A stretch of DNA of 64,000 nt from Caballeronia pedi (GTDB taxonomy: Bacteria > Pseudomonadota > Gammaproteobacteria > Burkholderiales > Burkholderiaceae), in NCBI RefSeq assembly GCF_001544915.2, contig NZ_FCOE02000001.1:124001-188000 (forward strand), read 5' to 3'. The notes under the pieces were generated by a model. The model was not told where the DNA came from and did not search any database. It was given only the letters and a program-made list of their open reading frames with translations. Both the position numbers and the translations under genes were made by a program. Positions 1 to 9,167 of this stretch are shown piece by piece; within the stretch, counting starts at the first letter, position 1; the number at the start of each line of letters is the position of its first letter.

Positions 1-278
1 TGCTTGATGACCTGCCGGTCGAGCTTGTCGACCATCAGGTCGATCGCCGCGTACATATCAGCGTCACAACTCTCGATAAAAATGTCCTTACCCTTTAGGT
101 GCAGGTTGATTTCTGCCTTCTGCCTCTTTTCCTTTTCCCTATGATTGTCGACCGAGAGGACAACGTTGCCGTCGATCACTTGATCGAAATGACGGAGCAC
201 CCTGTCCAGTTTCGTGATCACGTACTCGCGCAACGCAGGCGTCAATTCGAGGTGGTGTCCACTGATCTTCAGATTCAT
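1..278 (-). CDS. hpf: Ribosome hibernation promoting factor HPF (3' end cut by window edge)
   Basis: Only the first 92 codons are present; the gene runs off the left edge. The visible protein begins [16 protein letters not shown] and has the beta-alpha-beta-beta-beta-alpha pattern of the sigma-54 modulation/S30EA family (YhbH/HPF). This family binds the 30S decoding region and dimerises or silences ribosomes in stationary phase. The start is supported by a GGAGAG ribosome binding site eight bases upstream. It lies 184 bp downstream of rpoN in the same direction, the usual proteobacterial order (rpoN-hpf-ptsN). The short and long HPF forms cannot be told apart because the C-terminus is missing. 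Confidence 0.93.
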   Translation of the reverse strand, partial: MNLKISGHHLELTPALREYVITKLDRVLRHFDQVIDGNVVLSVDNHREKEKRQKAEINLHLKGKDIFIESCDADMYAAIDLMVDKLDRQVIK

Positions 279-462
279 AGTTGCTCTCCAAGCTAATGGC
301 CGTGAGATCACGTCGGCTCGTCCGATACCGGTCGGCTATGCATTCCGTCAGCGCGTCATCCCGGCGCGACTGAAAAACGGGATGCATCGGCCGGCACGTC
401 CGCGCTCTCGCGATGCGGCCGGGAAACGCCCATCGCAACACGCGATGGACTACAGAGACGGG

Positions 463-1980
463 TCATAGAGACTTGCGCAGATTCACTGCCGGGATCTTGA
501 GGGCTTCGCGATACTTGGCGACGGTGCGCCGCGCGACCACGAATCCTTGTTCCGCCAGCAGTTCGGCGATGCGGCTGTCTGAAAGAGGAGTTTTGGGGTC
601 TTCCGCTCCTATCAGTTGCTTGATGAGGGCCCGGATCGCCGTGGACGATGCCGCGCCTCCCGTGTCGGTCGAAACGTGCGATCCAAAGAAGTACTTAAAT
701 TCAAGCGTCCCGAATGGGGTGAGCATGTACTTCCCTGTCGTCACACGAGAAACCGTCGATTCGTGTAATCCCAGCGTATCAGCAATCTCCCGCAAAACCA
801 AGGGGCGCATGGCGATTTCGCCATGTGCAAAAAAGTTCTTTTGACGCTCAACAATGGCCTGCGCGACACGCAGAATCGTCTCGAACCGCTGCTGGATATT
901 CTTGATGAGCCAGCGCGCTTCCTGAAGCTGCTGACGCAGCGAACCGCTGCCGGGGTCGCCGCGATTGTTGCGCAGGATATTCGCGTACAAATGGTTGATC
1001 CGCAGCTTCGGCACGATTTCCGGGTTCAACTCCGCCGTCCAGCCGCTCGCGCTCTTGCGCACGAGAATGTCCGGCACGACGTAATCCGCTTCGCTCTTGC
1101 CGTACGCGGCGCCGGGAAAAGGCTCCAGCGACTTGATCAGCAAATGCGCGTCCCGCAGGGCGTCGTCGCCGGCCTTCAGTTGCTTGCGCAGGCGCGTGAA
1201 GTCGCGCGCGGCGAGCAGTTCCAGATGATTCGTGACGATCTCGAGCGCAAGCGTGCGCGTGGCCGAGCCGTCGAGCCGCAGCAACTGCAGCTTCAGACAT
1301 TCCGATGCCGAGCGCCCGCCCACACCGGGCGGATCGAAACTTTGCAGCAACGCAAGCGCTGCGCTGAGTTCGTCGAGATCGACTTCGAGTTCCTCGGGCA
1401 GATCCGTCTGAACCTCATCGAGCGATGAAGTCAGATAACCGTCTTCGTCCAGCGATTCGATCAGAAACGTCACGAGCGCGCGATCGCGCTGATTCGCCGC
1501 GGTCATGCGCAACTGCGCCGTCAGATGGTCGCGCAGCGTCGTGGTCGATTCGTGGATTTGCAGCGGCGGGAGATCGTCGTCGTCGGACGCGTTGTTCGAG
1601 CGGCCGTAGTCTTCGAGATTCCATGAACTCGAATCCTGGCCGCTATCCGAACCCATGCCGTTGTATTCGTCGACGCCTTGCGGTTCGCTGTTTTCCGAAC
1701 GTTCGGAACTGGACGTGCTCGACGACGAGCCATTGCTCATCATCGACTCGGACGGCGCGTTCTGCGTCGCCGGCGATGCAATCAGCGATCCGTCCGCGGC
1801 AACGCGCAGCGGGCTCGCGATCCAGTCGTCCTCGTTCTCGAGCAGCGGATTCTGGGCGATGGCCATCGCGACTTCCTGCTGCAGTTCGAGCGTCGACAAC
1901 TGCAGCAGCCGGATCGACTGCTGAAGTTGCGGGGTCAGCGCAAGATGCTGCGAGAGGCGGAGTTGGAGGCTGGCTTTCAT
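463..1980 (-). CDS. rpoN: RNA polymerase sigma-54 factor RpoN
   Basis: 505 residues, about the family's usual length. The N-terminal 50 residues are the Gln/Leu-rich region I ([15 protein letters not shown]) that contacts enhancer-binding ATPases and blocks open-complex formation. Then comes an acidic, Ser/Asp-rich region II (roughly residues 75-140), the core-binding domain, a helix-turn-helix and the RpoN box [10 protein letters not shown] near residues 483-492, which reads the -24 element. It directs transcription of nitrogen, motility and envelope-stress type promoters. It is the penultimate gene of the kds-lpt-rpoN-hpf line, 152 bp downstream of lptB, with a terminator-like hairpin in that gap. 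No strong Shine-Dalgarno is visible before the ATG. Confidence 0.97.
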   Translation of the reverse strand: MKASLQLRLSQHLALTPQLQQSIRLLQLSTLELQQEVAMAIAQNPLLENEDDWIASPLRVAADGSLIASPATQNAPSESMMSNGSSSSTSSSERSENSEPQGVDEYNGMGSDSGQDSSSWNLEDYGRSNNASDDDDLPPLQIHESTTTLRDHLTAQLRMTAANQRDRALVTFLIESLDEDGYLTSSLDEVQTDLPEELEVDLDELSAALALLQSFDPPGVGGRSASECLKLQLLRLDGSATRTLALEIVTNHLELLAARDFTRLRKQLKAGDDALRDAHLLIKSLEPFPGAAYGKSEADYVVPDILVRKSASGWTAELNPEIVPKLRINHLYANILRNNRGDPGSGSLRQQLQEARWLIKNIQQRFETILRVAQAIVERQKNFFAHGEIAMRPLVLREIADTLGLHESTVSRVTTGKYMLTPFGTLEFKYFFGSHVSTDTGGAASSTAIRALIKQLIGAEDPKTPLSDSRIAELLAEQGFVVARRTVAKYREALKIPAVNLRKSL

Positions 1981-2039
1981 GGCAAAGTTTTATTCATTGT
2001 AGAGAGTTTGCCACGCGCGCGAAACCTCGCGGCGATTCC

Positions 2040-2071
2040 AAAAAAGCGCATGCCGCCCGGGAAGGGCGGCA
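2040..2071 (-). terminator. Intrinsic terminator-like hairpin between lptB and rpoN
   Basis: On the minus strand an 8-bp perfect stem (TGCCGCCC/GGGCGGCA, loop TTCCC) is followed after four bases by six T residues. It sits just after lptB and before rpoN, so it could lower rpoN expression from the lpt promoter. The short gap between stem and T-run makes termination partial at best. Confidence 0.5.
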
Positions 2072-2132
2072 CGTAAGATTTGCTGCTTCGGCTTGATGCG
2101 GCGCACTAATTCCGCATGTCATCCGGCCGCGC

Positions 2133-2915
2133 TCACATGCGGAAGTGTTCGCCGAGATAGACGCGGCGCACGCTTTCGTTTTCGATGATCTCGCTCGGCG
2201 CGCCCGCCGCGAGCACGGAGCCGTCGCTGATGATGTACGCGTGATCGCAGATGCCGAGCGTTTCGCGCACGTTATGGTCGGTGATCAGCACGCCGATGTT
2301 GCGCTGCTTCAGAAACTTCACGATCTTCTGGATTTCCAGCACCGCGATCGGGTCGACGCCCGCGAACGGTTCGTCGAGCAGAATGAAGCTCGGATTGGTC
2401 GCGAGCGCGCGCGCGATCTCGACGCGACGGCGCTCTCCGCCCGACAGCGACAGCGCCGGATTCTCACGCAAGTGCGCGATCTGCAGTTCGTCGAGCAAGG
2501 CTTCCGCGCGCTGGGTTATGGCGTCTTTGGACAGGCGCTTGCCGGATTCGTCCGTTTGCAGTTCGAGCACCGCGCGGATGTTCTGCTCGACCGTGAGCTT
2601 GCGAAACACCGAGGCTTCCTGCGGCAGATAAGACAGGCCGAGATGCGCGCGCTGATGGATGGGCAGCAGGCTGATCGAATTGCCGTCGAGGTCGATCTCG
2701 CCGGCGTCGAGCGGCACGAGGCCGACGATCATATAGAACGACGTGGTCTTGCCCGCGCCGTTCGGGCCGAGCAGGCCGACCACCTCGCCGCTCTTCACAT
2801 CGAGCGAGACGTCCTTTACCACGGTGCGCGACCCGTAACGCTTCTTCAGATTACGGACGACGAGCGAACTCGACTCGCCTTCCGGCTTGCGGTGGGGCAT
2901 GGCGGGCGCATTCAC
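2133..2915 (-). CDS. lptB: LPS export ABC transporter ATP-binding protein LptB
   Basis: 260 residues with a full ABC ATPase: Walker [10 protein letters not shown] (residues 50-58), Q-loop PQEASVF, signature LSGGERRR, Walker B FILLDEP and H-loop TDHNVRE. LptB is the cytoplasmic ATPase of the LptB2FGC complex that extracts LPS from the inner membrane and pushes it along the LptA bridge. A basic, hydrophilic extension of about 17 residues precedes the usual start. Its ATG overlaps the lptA stop by four bases, pointing to translational coupling. LptF and LptG are not in this window. Confidence 0.97.
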   Translation of the reverse strand: MNAPAMPHRKPEGESSSLVVRNLKKRYGSRTVVKDVSLDVKSGEVVGLLGPNGAGKTTSFYMIVGLVPLDAGEIDLDGNSISLLPIHQRAHLGLSYLPQEASVFRKLTVEQNIRAVLELQTDESGKRLSKDAITQRAEALLDELQIAHLRENPALSLSGGERRRVEIARALATNPSFILLDEPFAGVDPIAVLEIQKIVKFLKQRNIGVLITDHNVRETLGICDHAYIISDGSVLAAGAPSEIIENESVRRVYLGEHFRM

Positions 2916-3598
2916 TGCTGCGGGTTTCCTTGAATGGTGTTCGACGGAGCAAGCGTGGCAGGCGACCCGTTCAGCGGCGCGGCGCCGCCCGAGCGCGGCG
3001 CGAGCATCGCGCGCACCCGGCCGCTCGGATTGCCGGGACTAGCCTGGTCCTTGCCCGCGGTTGCCGTATAGAAGTCCTTCTGGCCGTCGTACGTGATCAC
3101 GCTGCCGTGCACTTCGTCCTGCACTTTCGTCAGGCCCTGCAGGCGGCGCACGACGGCGCGCGTCGTGAGCTTGGTGAAGTCGTTCTTGCCGTCGTAGTCG
3201 ATGCGCACCGCGTTGCCGTCGATGTACTCGTCCAGGCCGTCGCGCTTCTGGCGGAAATACGAGAGATTGTTGCCCGTCGACGTGCCGGTCGCGTACTGAT
3301 AGCCCTGCGGATCCTGCGTGACTTCCACGCGATCCGCCTTGATGACGATCGTGCCTTTGGTCGCGACCACGTGACCGGTGAAGACGTTCTTCTGGCCGAG
3401 ATCGTCGTAAGACATGTTGTCCGCTTCGATGTTGAGCGGCTTGTCGCGGTCTGCCTTCTCGGCGTGCGCCGGCAGCGCGGCCAGCGCGAGCCCGGCAGTC
3501 AGGGCGGCAGCGAGCCCGGCCCGCACGGCGTGCGTGGCGCGGCGCGCGAGCGTTGCGCGCGCATGGCCGCCATCGGGACGAGGGAACCTTTCGTTCAT
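2912..3598 (-). CDS. lptA: LPS transport periplasmic protein LptA
   Basis: 228 residues. The N-terminus is a long, Arg-rich then hydrophobic signal peptide ending in ALPAHAEKA, with cleavage likely after AHA. The rest is an OstA-like beta-jellyroll domain, with typical motifs [18 protein letters not shown] and [10 protein letters not shown]. LptA polymerises between LptC and LptD and carries LPS across the periplasm. The C-terminal 40 residues are Pro/Gly/Ala-rich and probably disordered. It overlaps lptB by four bases and follows lptC by 30 bp. Confidence 0.95.
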   Translation of the reverse strand: MNERFPRPDGGHARATLARRATHAVRAGLAAALTAGLALAALPAHAEKADRDKPLNIEADNMSYDDLGQKNVFTGHVVATKGTIVIKADRVEVTQDPQGYQYATGTSTGNNLSYFRQKRDGLDEYIDGNAVRIDYDGKNDFTKLTTRAVVRRLQGLTKVQDEVHGSVITYDGQKDFYTATAGKDQASPGNPSGRVRAMLAPRSGGAAPLNGSPATLAPSNTIQGNPQQ

Positions 3599-3628
3599 GC
3601 AGTCACAATTCGGATGGGAGTGCCGGGG

Positions 3629-4231
3629 TTATTTCGACGAGCCGCCGTTGATATCCGTGGCGGCGATCGCACCGCGCACGTTACCGAAGAGCTTCATTAC
3701 CCGGGTCACGTTGTTGTAGTTCATGCCATCGGCCGTCATCACGGACGGGCCGCGCTGAAGTCTAACCGGTTTTTCCGTTTCGATGACATCGTCGTTCACC
3801 AGCACGCGAAAATGCTGGGAATCAGCCTGCATCTGCGGATCTCCGTAGCCGGCCGCGCGCAGGATGCGCGCGTCGTCGTAGAGATCGACGATCGAGACGT
3901 CGCCGTTGACCGTGCCGCGCAGAGCCGTGGCCGTGACGGTGGGCTTCTGCGGCTGGAACATGCGCATCGCGGGCAGCGTCAGGTCGCTGATTTCGTCGTC
4001 TTCGTAATGCACCATCGACTTCGCCGTCAGACGATATTGCGTCGTGCCGGTGGCGTCGAGTTCGGACACGGAAAAGTTGTTGGCGAAATAGTCGGGCGTG
4101 TGGCGCTTTTCCGGCGGCGGCGCCTGGCCGGCCGATGGCAGCGATGCCTGCAACAGCCAGTAAGTGCCGCCGGCGAGCGCCGCCACGGCGACGAGCGGCA
4201 GAAGCGAGGCGAGCTTTCCGGGACGCTGCAT
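3629..4231 (-). CDS. lptC: LPS export system protein LptC
   Basis: 200 residues from the ATG at 4231, chosen because it places the membrane anchor (LLPLVAVAALAGGTYWLL) near the N-terminus and lies four bases after the kdsC stop. A longer in-frame start at 4297 would lie inside kdsC. One transmembrane helix is followed by a periplasmic OstA-like fold (YFANNFSVSELD, VDLYDDARILR). LptC receives LPS from LptB2FG and hands it to LptA. It belongs to the contiguous kdsD-kdsC-lptC-lptA-lptB operon. Confidence 0.95.
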   Translation of the reverse strand: MQRPGKLASLLPLVAVAALAGGTYWLLQASLPSAGQAPPPEKRHTPDYFANNFSVSELDATGTTQYRLTAKSMVHYEDDEISDLTLPAMRMFQPQKPTVTATALRGTVNGDVSIVDLYDDARILRAAGYGDPQMQADSQHFRVLVNDDVIETEKPVRLQRGPSVMTADGMNYNNVTRVMKLFGNVRGAIAATDINGGSSK

Positions 4232-4235
4232 GGAC

Positions 4236-4775
4236 TCAGCCTCCGAGCGCCGCCGCGAGCAGCGCGTCGTAGCGATGCTGCGCGCGCAGGATCGCATCGC
4301 AGACTTCGCGCACCGCGCCGTGTCCGCCGCGCGCTTCCGCCACCCAATGCACGCGCTGGATCACTTCGGGATGCGCGTTCGCGGGCGCTGCCGCGAAGCC
4401 GCAACGGCGCATTACCGCGAGATCGGGCCAGTCGTCGCCCATGTAGCCGCATTCGTCGGCCGCGATGCCGGTCGCGTCGAGCAACTCGGCGAGCGCGACG
4501 GTTTTATCCGCGACACCCTGATAAAGATGCGTGATGCCCAGTTCGCGCGCACGCGCCGCGACGATGCCGGATTGCCGACCCGTGATGATCGCCGTCTGCA
4601 CGCCGACCGACTGCAGCATTTTCACGCCGTGGCCGTCGAGCGAATTGAACGATTTCATCGTGTCGCCGTCGGCGCTGAAGTAGAGGCTGCCGTCGGTGAA
4701 AACGCCGTCGACGTCGAACACCATCAGCTTGAGCCGGCTCGCGCGTTCGGCGGCGGTGGGAGGCTTCTGCGCCAT
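4236..4775 (-). CDS. kdsC: 3-deoxy-D-manno-octulosonate-8-phosphate phosphatase KdsC
   Basis: 179 residues of the HAD superfamily, subclass C0 without a cap domain. Motif I is FDVDGVFTDG, with the nucleophile Asp and the acid/base Asp two residues on. Motif II is the Thr of AIITGRQS, and motif IV is YMGDDWPDL. It hydrolyses Kdo-8-phosphate to Kdo for lipid A core assembly. Its ATG overlaps the kdsD stop by one base (TGATG), so the two are translationally coupled, and both act in the same pathway. Confidence 0.97.
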   Translation of the reverse strand: MAQKPPTAAERASRLKLMVFDVDGVFTDGSLYFSADGDTMKSFNSLDGHGVKMLQSVGVQTAIITGRQSGIVAARARELGITHLYQGVADKTVALAELLDATGIAADECGYMGDDWPDLAVMRRCGFAAAPANAHPEVIQRVHWVAEARGGHGAVREVCDAILRAQHRYDALLAAALGG

Positions 4776-5758
4776 CAGATTACCTTCTTGGAGAAGAGGT
4801 CGTGCATGTTCAGTGCGCCGATCAGCGTCGCATCGGTGTCCACGACCAGCATCTGATTGATGCGATAGCGCTCCATCAGTTCCACGGCTTCGACCGCGAG
4901 ATGGTCCGGCGCGATCGTGCGCGGATTACGGCTCATGACGTCGGCGATCTTCAACGCGCGGAAGTCGCCGTCGCGCTGCAGGACGCGGCGCAGGTCGCCG
5001 TCGGTGAAGATGCCGTGCACGTGACGCTTTTCGTCGATCACGGCGGTCATGCCCATGCGCTTGTCGGTGATCTGGAAGAGCGCGTCCGAGACGGTCGCGT
5101 CGAGCAGGACGACCGGCACTTCGTCGCCCACGCGCATCACGTCCCGCACGTAAGTAAGCAGGCGCCGGCCGAGCGCGCCGCCTGGATGCGAGCGCGCGAA
5201 ATCGTCGGGACCGAAGCCGCGCGCATCGAGCACGGCGACGGCGAGCGCGTCGCCGAGCGCCATCGCGGCGGTCGTGCTGGCGGTGGGCGCGAGATTCAGC
5301 GGGCACGCTTCCTTTTCGACACGAGCGTTCAGATGCATGTCCGCCAATTGCGCGAGACTGGATTCGGGACGGCCGGTGATTGCGATCAACTTCGCCCCGA
5401 GCCGCTTGATGAGCGGCAGAATGGCGACAAGCTCCTCGGTTTCGCCCGAGTTCGACAGCGCGATGAAGATATCGTCCGCGGTGACCATGCCGAGATCGCC
5501 GTGGCTCGCTTCGGCCGGGTGCACGAAAAACGCGGGCGTGCCGGTGCTGGCCAGTGTCGCGGCGAACTTGCGCGCCACATGGCCCGACTTGCCGATGCCC
5601 GAAACGACCACGCGGCCGCGACAGCCGAGCAGCGTTTCGACCGCGTTCGTGAAGTTTTCGTCGAGAAGTTCGGCAAGCCCGCGAACGGCGTCGGCTTCGA
5701 TCTGGATTACGTCGCGAGCCAGCGCCAGCGCCCGGTCGCCATTGATTTTCGCTATCAT
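4775..5758 (-). CDS. kdsD: Arabinose-5-phosphate isomerase KdsD
   Basis: 327 residues: an N-terminal SIS sugar-isomerase domain (VVVSGIGKSGHVARKFAATLASTG is read in pieces here: SGIGKSGH then TLASTGTPAFFVHP; SNSGETEE follows) and two C-terminal CBS repeats (VRDVMRVGDEVP and IADVMSRNPRTI). It converts ribulose-5-phosphate to arabinose-5-phosphate, the first step of Kdo synthesis. It heads the LPS operon, divergent from the antiporter gene. A TATACT -10 hexamer sits only six bases before the ATG, so the mRNA may be leaderless or nearly so. The N-terminus MIAKINGDRALALARDV agrees with what I recall of Burkholderia homologues, which supports this start. Confidence 0.96.
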   Translation of the reverse strand: MIAKINGDRALALARDVIQIEADAVRGLAELLDENFTNAVETLLGCRGRVVVSGIGKSGHVARKFAATLASTGTPAFFVHPAEASHGDLGMVTADDIFIALSNSGETEELVAILPLIKRLGAKLIAITGRPESSLAQLADMHLNARVEKEACPLNLAPTASTTAAMALGDALAVAVLDARGFGPDDFARSHPGGALGRRLLTYVRDVMRVGDEVPVVLLDATVSDALFQITDKRMGMTAVIDEKRHVHGIFTDGDLRRVLQRDGDFRALKIADVMSRNPRTIAPDHLAVEAVELMERYRINQMLVVDTDATLIGALNMHDLFSKKVI

Positions 5759-5764
5759 GCGCGG

Positions 5765-5770
5765 AGTATA
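5765..5770 (-). promoter_or_regulatory. Candidate -10 element of kdsD promoter
   Basis: TATACT on the minus strand ends six bases upstream of the kdsD ATG. Transcription would then start at or next to the A of the ATG. No good -35 hexamer is seen at 16-18 bp spacing (the bases there read GGGCGG), so this is a weak call. Confidence 0.35.
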
Positions 5771-5919
5771 GCAAAGGCGATTCCGGGCCGCCCCTTAGGC
5801 CGTCCGGCGCGCCGCCGCCTATCCGCCCCCCGCGGGCCCCGGCGTCAGGGGCTTTTTCAAGATACCGGAGCGCGTCAACAAAGCGCTTCGGCTCGCCGCC
5901 GAACGAGGACGCTAGACGG

Positions 5920-7914
5920 ATGACATCTCCGCTCGAAATGACGCTGTTGCTGCTGCTCTGCTCCGTGGCAGGCGTCGTCGTATTCCGCTATTTCAATCTG
6001 CCGCCGATGCTCGGCTATCTGGCGGTCGGCATCATCGTGGGGCCGCACGCAGCGGGTATCGCGCCGGATTCGGACCGCGCGCAGCATCTGGCCGAATTCG
6101 GCGTTGTGTTCCTGATGTTTTCCATCGGGCTGGAGTTCTCGCTGTCGAAGCTGCGCTCGATGCGGCGCATCGTGTTCGGACTCGGCGCGAGCCAGGTCGC
6201 GGCGACCATCGCGCTCGCGCTCCTGTTCGGCTGGATCGCGCATTTCTGGGTCAACATGACATGGCAGGCGAGCTTCGCGCTCGGCGGCGCGATGTCGATG
6301 TCGTCGACGGCCATCGTCAGCAAGCTGCTCGCGGAACGGCTCGAACTCGAAGCGGAGCACGGCCGCAACATCTTCGGCGTGCTGCTGTTTCAGGATCTGG
6401 CGGTCGTGCCGCTGCTCATCATCATCGCGGCGTTCGGTAACGGCAATTCGTCGCAGCTCGCGATGTGGCTCGGCATCGCCGCGGTGAAGATCGTCGTCGC
6501 GTTGACGGTGCTCCTGTTCGTCGGCCAGAAGTTCATGACGCGCTGGTTCGATATCGTCGCGCGGCGGCGCTCGCAAGAGCTGTTCATGCTGAACCTGCTG
6601 CTCGTCACGCTGGGCGCGGCGTTCATCACCGACAAGTTCGGCCTGTCGCTCGCGCTCGGCGCGTTCATCGCGGGCATGCTGATCGCGGAGACGCCGTACC
6701 GGCATCAGGTGGAAGAGGATATCAAGCCGTTTCGCGACGTGCTGCTCGGTCTCTTCTTCGTGACGACCGGCATGCTGCTCAATCCGCGCGTGATCTGGGA
6801 GCATCCGTTTCTGGTGCTCGGCTTCTTCGTCGTGCCGATTCTGCTCAAGGCCGTGATGATCACCGGTCTCGCGCGGGTCTTCGGCGCGTCGCCGGGCGTC
6901 GCGATGCGCACGGGTCTCGGGCTCGCGCAGGCGGGCGAATTCGGCTTCGTGCTGCTGAACCTGATCCTGGACTCGCATCTCGTCGACCCGATCATCCTGC
7001 AGGCGATTCTCTCCGCGATGCTCCTTTCGATGCTCGCCGCGCCGTTCATCATCCAGAACGCGGACCGCATCGTGCTGCGGTTGTCGTCGACGGAATGGAT
7101 GCTGCAATCCTTGCAGATGACGAAGATCGCGACGCAGAGCCTGAAGCAGAGCGGCCACGTGATCATCTGCGGCTACGGCCGCGCGGGGCAGAATCTGGCG
7201 CGCATGCTGGAGCAGGAAGGCATTTCCTACGTCGCGCTGGATCTGGACCCGGACCGCGTCGCGGCGGCGGCGGCGGCCGGCGAATCGGTCGTGTTCGGCG
7301 ATGCCGGGCGGCGTGAGTCGCTGCTCGCGGCGGGCCTGCATCGCGCGGCGACGATCGCGATCACTTATGCGAACACGCCTTCCGCGATGCGCGTGCTGCA
7401 CAACATCCACGAGCTTGCGCCGACCTTGCCCGTGATCGTGCGCACGGTCGACGACGCCGATCTCGAAAAGCTCACCGCCGCGGGCGCGACGGAAGTGATT
7501 CCGGAGATCGTCGAAGGGAGTCTGATGCTCGCGTCGCACACGCTCGTGCTGATGGGCGTGCCGATGCGCCGCGTCGTGCGGCGCGTCGAGGAAATGCGCG
7601 ATGCGCGCTACAGCCTCCTGCGCGGCTATTTCCGCGGCGCCGACGACGATGACGACGACGATGGCCACGAGCAGGTGCGGCTACAATCCGTACCGATCGA
7701 CGCGAATTCCGAAGCCGTCGGGCATTCGCTCGACGATCTCGGGCTCGTCGGCGAGGGTGTCGAGGTGACCGCGATCCGGCGCCACGGCATCCGGGGCGTC
7801 GAACCCGACCCCGACACCAAGCTGCGCGCGAACGATATCGTCGTGCTGCGCGGCCTACCCGAAGTGCTGGCGCAAGCCGAAGAACGGCTCTCGCGCAATC
7901 GCCGGGCGGCGTAG
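5920..7914 (+). CDS. Monovalent cation:proton antiporter-2 (CPA2) family protein with RCK domains
   Basis: 664 residues. About 380 N-terminal residues form 12-13 hydrophobic helices of the Na+/H+ exchanger fold (SIGLEFSLSKLRSM, ALGAFIAGMLIAETPYRHQVEEDI). A cytosolic TrkA_N/RCK domain follows with the NAD(H)-binding GYGRAGQNLARML (near residues 416-428) and a TrkA_C domain (VPIDANSEAVGHSLDDL to the end). A run of seven Asp residues links the two cytosolic parts. The family (YbaL/KefB/KefC) exchanges K+ or Na+ for protons at the inner membrane; which ion is not decidable here. It is probably co-transcribed with apt 60 bp downstream. Confidence 0.93.
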   Translation: MTSPLEMTLLLLLCSVAGVVVFRYFNLPPMLGYLAVGIIVGPHAAGIAPDSDRAQHLAEFGVVFLMFSIGLEFSLSKLRSMRRIVFGLGASQVAATIALALLFGWIAHFWVNMTWQASFALGGAMSMSSTAIVSKLLAERLELEAEHGRNIFGVLLFQDLAVVPLLIIIAAFGNGNSSQLAMWLGIAAVKIVVALTVLLFVGQKFMTRWFDIVARRRSQELFMLNLLLVTLGAAFITDKFGLSLALGAFIAGMLIAETPYRHQVEEDIKPFRDVLLGLFFVTTGMLLNPRVIWEHPFLVLGFFVVPILLKAVMITGLARVFGASPGVAMRTGLGLAQAGEFGFVLLNLILDSHLVDPIILQAILSAMLLSMLAAPFIIQNADRIVLRLSSTEWMLQSLQMTKIATQSLKQSGHVIICGYGRAGQNLARMLEQEGISYVALDLDPDRVAAAAAAGESVVFGDAGRRESLLAAGLHRAATIAITYANTPSAMRVLHNIHELAPTLPVIVRTVDDADLEKLTAAGATEVIPEIVEGSLMLASHTLVLMGVPMRRVVRRVEEMRDARYSLLRGYFRGADDDDDDDGHEQVRLQSVPIDANSEAVGHSLDDLGLVGEGVEVTAIRRHGIRGVEPDPDTKLRANDIVVLRGLPEVLAQAEERLSRNRRAA

Positions 7915-7974
7915 TCTTCCTCTTTTGTCACCAAGGCGAACGCGCGGCCTCACGGCGCGGACTCCGGAGAAGTC

Positions 7975-8541
7975 ATGTCCCTTACCCTTTCGAACGCCCA
8001 GCTCGACGCCGCGCGTTTCATCAAGGAGCGCGTGCGCACCGTCGACGGCTGGCCGCAGCCCGGCGTGCAGTTTCGCGACATCACGCCCGTCCTGCAGGAT
8101 CGCCGCGCGCTGCGCACGCTGATCGACCTGTTCGTGCAGCGCTATATCGACGAGAACATCAATGTGATCGCCGGCATGGACGCGCGCGGTTTCATCATCG
8201 GGCCGATCCTCGCGTACGAGCTGAGCCTCGGTTTCGTGCCGATCCGCAAGAAGGGCAAGCTGCCCTACAAGACGCTCTCGCAGTCGTACGACCTGGAATA
8301 CGGCAGCGCAACCGTGGAAATTCACGAGGATGCGTGCAAGCCGGGCGATCGCGTGGTGATCGTCGACGATCTGGTCGCGACCGGCGGCACGATGATGGCG
8401 GGCAAGATTCTGCTCGAGCGGCTCGGCGCGAACGTGGTTGAAGCGGCGGCGATCATCGACCTGCCGGATCTCGGCGGCTCGAAGCTGCTGCGCGACAACG
8501 GCGTACCGCTCTACACCGTGTGCGAATTCGGCGGACACTGA
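7975..8541 (+). CDS. apt: Adenine phosphoribosyltransferase
   Basis: 188 residues. The PRPP-binding motif [17 protein letters not shown] and the type I PRTase core ([28 protein letters not shown]) are intact. The enzyme makes AMP from adenine and PRPP in purine salvage in the cytosol. About 20 residues precede the usual family start, still compatible with the RDITPVL motif at residues 40-46. It is 60 bp after the antiporter and is followed after one base by the LysE gene, so these are likely one transcript. Confidence 0.97.
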   Translation: MSLTLSNAQLDAARFIKERVRTVDGWPQPGVQFRDITPVLQDRRALRTLIDLFVQRYIDENINVIAGMDARGFIIGPILAYELSLGFVPIRKKGKLPYKTLSQSYDLEYGSATVEIHEDACKPGDRVVIVDDLVATGGTMMAGKILLERLGANVVEAAAIIDLPDLGGSKLLRDNGVPLYTVCEFGGH

Positions 8542-8542
8542 T

Positions 8543-9157
8543 ATGCCCAACTTCCTGCTCTTTCTGGCGGCATCGGTCGCGATTACCGTCGCGCCCGGTC
8601 CGGACAATCTTCAGGTGCTCGCGCGCGGTATTTCGCAAGGGCGCCTCGCGGGCGTGGTCGCGGCGCTCGGCTTCGCGTTCGGCGTGATCTTCCACACGAC
8701 GCTCGCGGCGCTCGGCATCGCGGCGCTGCTGCGTTCGTCGCCCATGGCGTTTCAGGCGGTGAAGCTCGCGGGCGCGGCGTATCTCGTGTGGATCGGCATC
8801 AAGGCATTGCGCAGTCATGGCCTCGCGACCGCGCACGCGCGCCCGAGCCAGCCGCTTTCGACGGTGTTCCGGCAGAGCGTGATCGGCAACATGCTGAATC
8901 CGAAAGTCACGCTGTTCTTCATCGTGTTCCTGCCGCAGTTCGTCGATCCGCACGGCGCGCAAAGCGTGATGCTGCAAATGTTCGAACTGGGCGGCATGTT
9001 CATGTTGCAGACGGTCGTCGTGTTTTCGCTGTTCGGCCTCGGCGCGGGGATGATCGGCGCGTGGCTGAAGCGCCGTCCGCGCCTGGGCGTGTGGCTCGAC
9101 CGGCTCGCGGGCGTGACGTTCATCGCGCTGGGTATTCGCGTCGCGTTGCGCGACTGA
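8543..9157 (+). CDS. LysE/RhtB family amino-acid exporter
   Basis: 204 residues, the normal length, with about six hydrophobic helices. The family hallmark near the N-terminus (ITVAPGPDNLQVLARGISQGRLAGV) and the central NPKVTLFFIVFLPQFV motif are both present. Members export lysine, arginine, homoserine, threonine or related compounds at the inner membrane; the substrate cannot be assigned. It begins one base after the apt stop, so it is translationally close to apt, and ends 10 bp before the Nudix gene. Confidence 0.93.
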   Translation: MPNFLLFLAASVAITVAPGPDNLQVLARGISQGRLAGVVAALGFAFGVIFHTTLAALGIAALLRSSPMAFQAVKLAGAAYLVWIGIKALRSHGLATAHARPSQPLSTVFRQSVIGNMLNPKVTLFFIVFLPQFVDPHGAQSVMLQMFELGGMFMLQTVVVFSLFGLGAGMIGAWLKRRPRLGVWLDRLAGVTFIALGIRVALRD

Positions 9158-9167
9158 GGGTTTGCGC

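Noticed and set aside
5875..7668. 597-codon open frame on the minus strand opposite the CPA2 antiporter
   Set aside because: Composition is extreme (Arg, His, Glu repeats) and it mirrors the antiporter codons; no domain or ribosome binding site.
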